Assembly: GCA_022711765.1 (NCBI GenBank)
Contig: JAKLEB010000001.1
Coordinates: 189,186 to 253,185, forward strand
Length of the DNA stretch: 64,000 nucleotides
Source: Candidatus Krumholzibacteriota bacterium
GTDB taxonomy: Bacteria; Krumholzibacteriota; Krumholzibacteriia; LZORAL124-64-63
Reading direction: 5' to 3'
Under the pieces are notes generated by a model, which searched no databases, was not told the DNA's origin, and worked only from the letters and a program-made list of their open reading frames with translations. A program made the translations under genes and the position numbers. Shown here piece after piece: positions 62,678-64,000 of this stretch; the first letter of the stretch is position 1; each line of letters opens with the position of its first letter.

Positions 62678-62890
62678 GCTCCCGGCTGGCGCTCCGAACC
62701 CGCGACGGTGCGCACTCGATCGATAGACGAGGCCCGGCTTGGCCGGGACCTGACCCTATCACGAATCAATCCAAACTGAAAGCATGATTTCACGTACTGA
62801 TTCGGTGCAAATCACTGTTCAGTGTGCTAGTTTGCCGTCCGACAATGGCCTAGCCGAGGACCGACCTGGCGGGCACGCCTGGGGGACGCC
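62678..62890. other. Divergent intergenic region with a palindrome
   Basis: The 213 bases separate the minus-strand caspase operon from the gene at 62891, and include the most AT-rich stretch in the window (about 62760-62835). CACTG-TT-CAGTG (62813-62824) is an inverted repeat just before a possible plus-strand -10 (TAGTTT, 62828-62833). No good -35 is seen on either strand, which would fit regulator-dependent promoters. Confidence 0.45.
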
Positions 62891-64000
62891 GTGAAATCAG
62901 CAACGTTGATGGTCAGCGTGGTCCTGCTCCTGGTCCTCGGATCTGCCGCTGCCGCCGCGGAGCAGACGTTCGTCCGGGACATCCGGTACACCTTGACCGC
63001 GGCCGATCAGAACCGGGCCACGGCCGAGCTCATGGCAATGAAGCTGGTGCAGGAAGCTCTGCGGGACGAGACCGGTCGGTTGATCGCCAGGCAGATCAGG
63101 ATGACCCGGGAAGAACGGAAGGTAAACCACAGGAGCGTGCTGCTGGAGACGACGGAGGAGGAGATCCTCAGCATCACTGCGGGAATCACCCGCTGCCGCG
63201 TGCTGGAGACGCGATGGGATGGCGGCGAGCTCTACCTGAAGGCCGCAATCACGATCCAGCCGGTCGACCTGGGCGAGATCGCGGCGCAGATCGCCCGGGA
63301 TCGGGACCTCGTCGATTCGCTGGTCGAGGTTCGCCGGCGCCGGGAAGCTGCGTTCAGGGAATCCGACGCGATCCGGGCGAAGGTCAGCCATGCCGCCGCC
63401 GCCGAAGACGTCGCCGACCTCAAAGCGAAGTACCGCGAGGCGGTCGCCGTGATCGAGGCGGAAGCGGCCGAGAAACTCGTGCGCAGCAGCCTGGTCTACC
63501 TAGCGTCCGAGGAGCACGCCTGGAAGGTCCTGATGTGCCAGATCGAGCACGGGATCAAGTACACGGCCGATGTCCCCAGGCCGCTCGCCGTTGCATTCCA
63601 TTACACGATAACGCCCAATTTCCTGTACTGGGCGACCTACGGTGTCGCCAGCTTCTCCAGGGACCCGAAGGACGCGAACGAGCTGGCGACGATCGTCGCG
63701 ATCGGCGGGTTCGCGGCCTTCATCGCGATCGATCTCACCGATACCGAGACGCGGGAGGACCTGGCCCAGATGGACAGCTGTCACGCCCGTCTGGCACGTC
63801 TGTTCGACAGCATCCCGGGGCAGCTCGTCGTCAACACTGCGTACTTCGCGTCGCTCGGCATGTTCCTGGCCGGCGGCACGGCGCTCATCAGCCCGGAGTA
63901 CGACGAACCCGCGTATGACCTGTCCGCGAACGTCGCTCGAGGCGCCGTGCTCGGCGGCGCGTACGGCTTGCTGCACACCATTCTGTTCACCCGCACGACG
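62891..64000 (+). CDS. Exported LPP20/FlgT_N-like membrane protein, incomplete at the window end
   Basis: The frame is open from GTG 62891 to the last base, giving 370 residues without a stop, so the 3' end is outside the window. GGGGGA precedes the GTG. Residues 1-23 form a signal peptide (SVVLLLVLGSAAAAA). Residues 28-120 have a long helix followed by strands (ADQNRATAELMAMKLVQEAL, ITRCRVLETRW and LYLKAAITIQPV), the LPP20/FlgT_N-type fold also suspected in two genes of the facing operon. A charged coiled coil (about 128-200) follows, then two or three hydrophobic segments (about 264-282, 313-333 and 350-365) that probably enter the membrane. I do not recognise a named family. Confidence 0.65.
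   Translation, partial: MKSATLMVSVVLLLVLGSAAAAAEQTFVRDIRYTLTAADQNRATAELMAMKLVQEALRDETGRLIARQIRMTREERKVNHRSVLLETTEEEILSITAGITRCRVLETRWDGGELYLKAAITIQPVDLGEIAAQIARDRDLVDSLVEVRRRREAAFRESDAIRAKVSHAAAAEDVADLKAKYREAVAVIEAEAAEKLVRSSLVYLASEEHAWKVLMCQIEHGIKYTADVPRPLAVAFHYTITPNFLYWATYGVASFSRDPKDANELATIVAIGGFAAFIAIDLTDTETREDLAQMDSCHARLARLFDSIPGQLVVNTAYFASLGMFLAGGTALISPEYDEPAYDLSANVARGAVLGGAYGLLHTILFTRTT

Overview
The window is 64 kb of very GC-rich bacterial chromosome. From about 1 to 53.3 kb it is a gene-dense, almost entirely plus-strand housekeeping region. From 53.4 kb to the end it is an accessory cluster of secreted and envelope proteins. The content suggests a Gram-negative-type bacterium of the FCB assemblage, possibly one of the uncultured high-GC lineages such as Krumholzibacteriota or Eisenbacteria. 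The clues are a long SecA with an insertion in the preprotein-binding region, a secreted M6 protease ending in a FlgD/T9SS-like C-terminal domain, a Bacteroidota-style Ig-like lipoprotein, LapA/LapB-type proteins, diaminopimelate synthesis and lytic transglycosylases. The lineage is inference; no rRNA gene is present.

Layout: the 3' part of comEC (1-1418); purC-purH-guaA (1.5-5.5 kb); a secreted M6 metalloprotease, an Slt-like transglycosylase and a polyprenol-kinase-like membrane protein (5.5-11.1 kb); secA; smg-topA-trmFO-xerC-hslV-hslU (14.3-22 kb, the Bacillus topA-codV-clpQY gene order without codY); a secreted protein of unknown function; argF with an odd basic N-terminal tail; an Ig-like lipoprotein; dapF-dapA-dapB; rpsT on the minus strand; uvrC-xerD; trpS-scpA-scpB-rluB; hisC; a cmk-plsC fusion; rpsA; mtaB-miaB; lapA-lapB-SPOR protein-mutS; a GAF multidomain regulator; mutL-miaA; tRNA-Gly(CCC).

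Beyond the tRNA and its terminator, a large secreted WD40/caspase-like protein (plus strand) converges on a five-gene minus-strand operon: degenerate M48 peptidase-like membrane protein, MltC-like transglycosylase, LPP20-like lipoprotein, DUF4384 protein, second secreted caspase-like protein. A divergent, incomplete gene for an exported LPP20/FlgT_N-like protein runs off the right edge. This cluster is the most unusual part of the window: two exported caspase-type peptidases with apparently intact His/Cys dyads, a pseudo-peptidase and a peptidoglycan-cleaving enzyme.

Ten promoters with the same layout (TTGaca-like -35, exactly 17 bases, TAnnTT-like -10) mark most transcription-unit starts. 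Within units, genes usually overlap or sit a few bases apart, which indicates operons with translational coupling.
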